DNA of 64,000 nucleotides from Providencia alcalifaciens (GTDB lineage Bacteria > Pseudomonadota > Gammaproteobacteria > Enterobacterales > Enterobacteriaceae), in contig NZ_CP084296.1 of the NCBI RefSeq assembly GCF_020271745.1, positions 1,984,001-2,048,000 of the forward strand. Reading direction: 5' to 3'. The notes below the pieces were generated by a model, which was given only the letters and a program-made list of their open reading frames with translations, was not told the origin of the DNA and searched no databases. The translations under genes and the position numbers were made by a program. Below, one piece after another: positions 63,986-64,000 of this stretch. Positions within the stretch are counted from its first letter, which is position 1. Each line of letters begins with the position of its first letter.

Positions 63986-64000
63986 ATGCATAAATATCAG
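63986..64000 (+). CDS. NTF2/SnoaL-like protein, third copy, cut by window end
   Basis: Only ATG and four codons (MHKYQ) are inside the window; the array continues to the right. Confidence 0.6.

Overview
The window is accessory DNA of a gammaproteobacterium. It starts in the left part of an SXT/R391-family integrative conjugative element (ICE), recognised by a 413-aa SXT-type integrase, an srpMR-like partition pair in the same operon, and a disrupted rumB (UmuC-like polymerase), the classic site where these ICEs carry ISCR2 resistance DNA. The host cannot be read from this DNA. Proteus or a related Morganellaceae is a reasonable guess, because tet(X6)-type genes with estT and guaA fragments between ISCR2 copies are known there.

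Layout. 1-6.0 kb: end of a Shedu/DUF4263-like nuclease gene, int-srpR-srpM operon, iteron-rich region, a small ICE gene, 5'-truncated rumB. 6.0-10.1 kb: a Tn3-family tnpA relic cut by a second Tn3-family element with 75-bp terminal inverted repeats. 10.3-64.0 kb: an array of ten ISCR2-type elements (IS91-like rolling-circle, HUH transposase), all on the + strand, separating four kinds of cargo: (a) relaxase fragment-floR-lysR fragment at 12.1-14.6 and 51.5-54.0 kb; (b) a low-GC block with an ABC-F protein, CatB-type acetyltransferase, MarR, an NTF2-like protein, a PdxK-MATE fusion ORF, an APH(3')-like kinase and truncated GrpB at 17.5-22.6, 39.2-44.3 and 61.0-64.0 kb (cut by the window end); (c) a Bacteroidetes-derived block, fabF remnant-NTF2-like-tet(X)-estT-guaA fragment, in four copies at 24.6-27.9, 34.1-37.4, 46.4-49.6 and 55.8-59.1 kb; (d) a Gram-positive-like small peptide plus SDR joined to a 5'-deleted floR at 29.7-32.3 kb. 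An IS1595-family element sits inside the second ISCR2.

From about 17.47 kb the order b-c-ISCR2-floR module-ISCR2-c-ISCR2 repeats with a period close to 21.75 kb, so the window holds two full macro-units and the start of a third. In the first unit the floR slot holds the SDR-truncated floR form, in the second the full-length form. The expected phenotype combines tigecycline/tetracycline inactivation (Tet(X)), 16-membered macrolide hydrolysis (EstT), phenicol export (FloR) and possibly acetyl- and phosphotransfer to phenicols and aminoglycosides, with gene dosage adjustable by recombination between identical ISCR2 copies.

Caveats. Homopolymer runs are longer in the first copy of block b and break its ABC-F and APH genes. 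Segments 51.47-52.43 kb and 55.59-55.80 kb are full of indels that stop sharply at gene borders. Both look more like long-read sequence error than biology.
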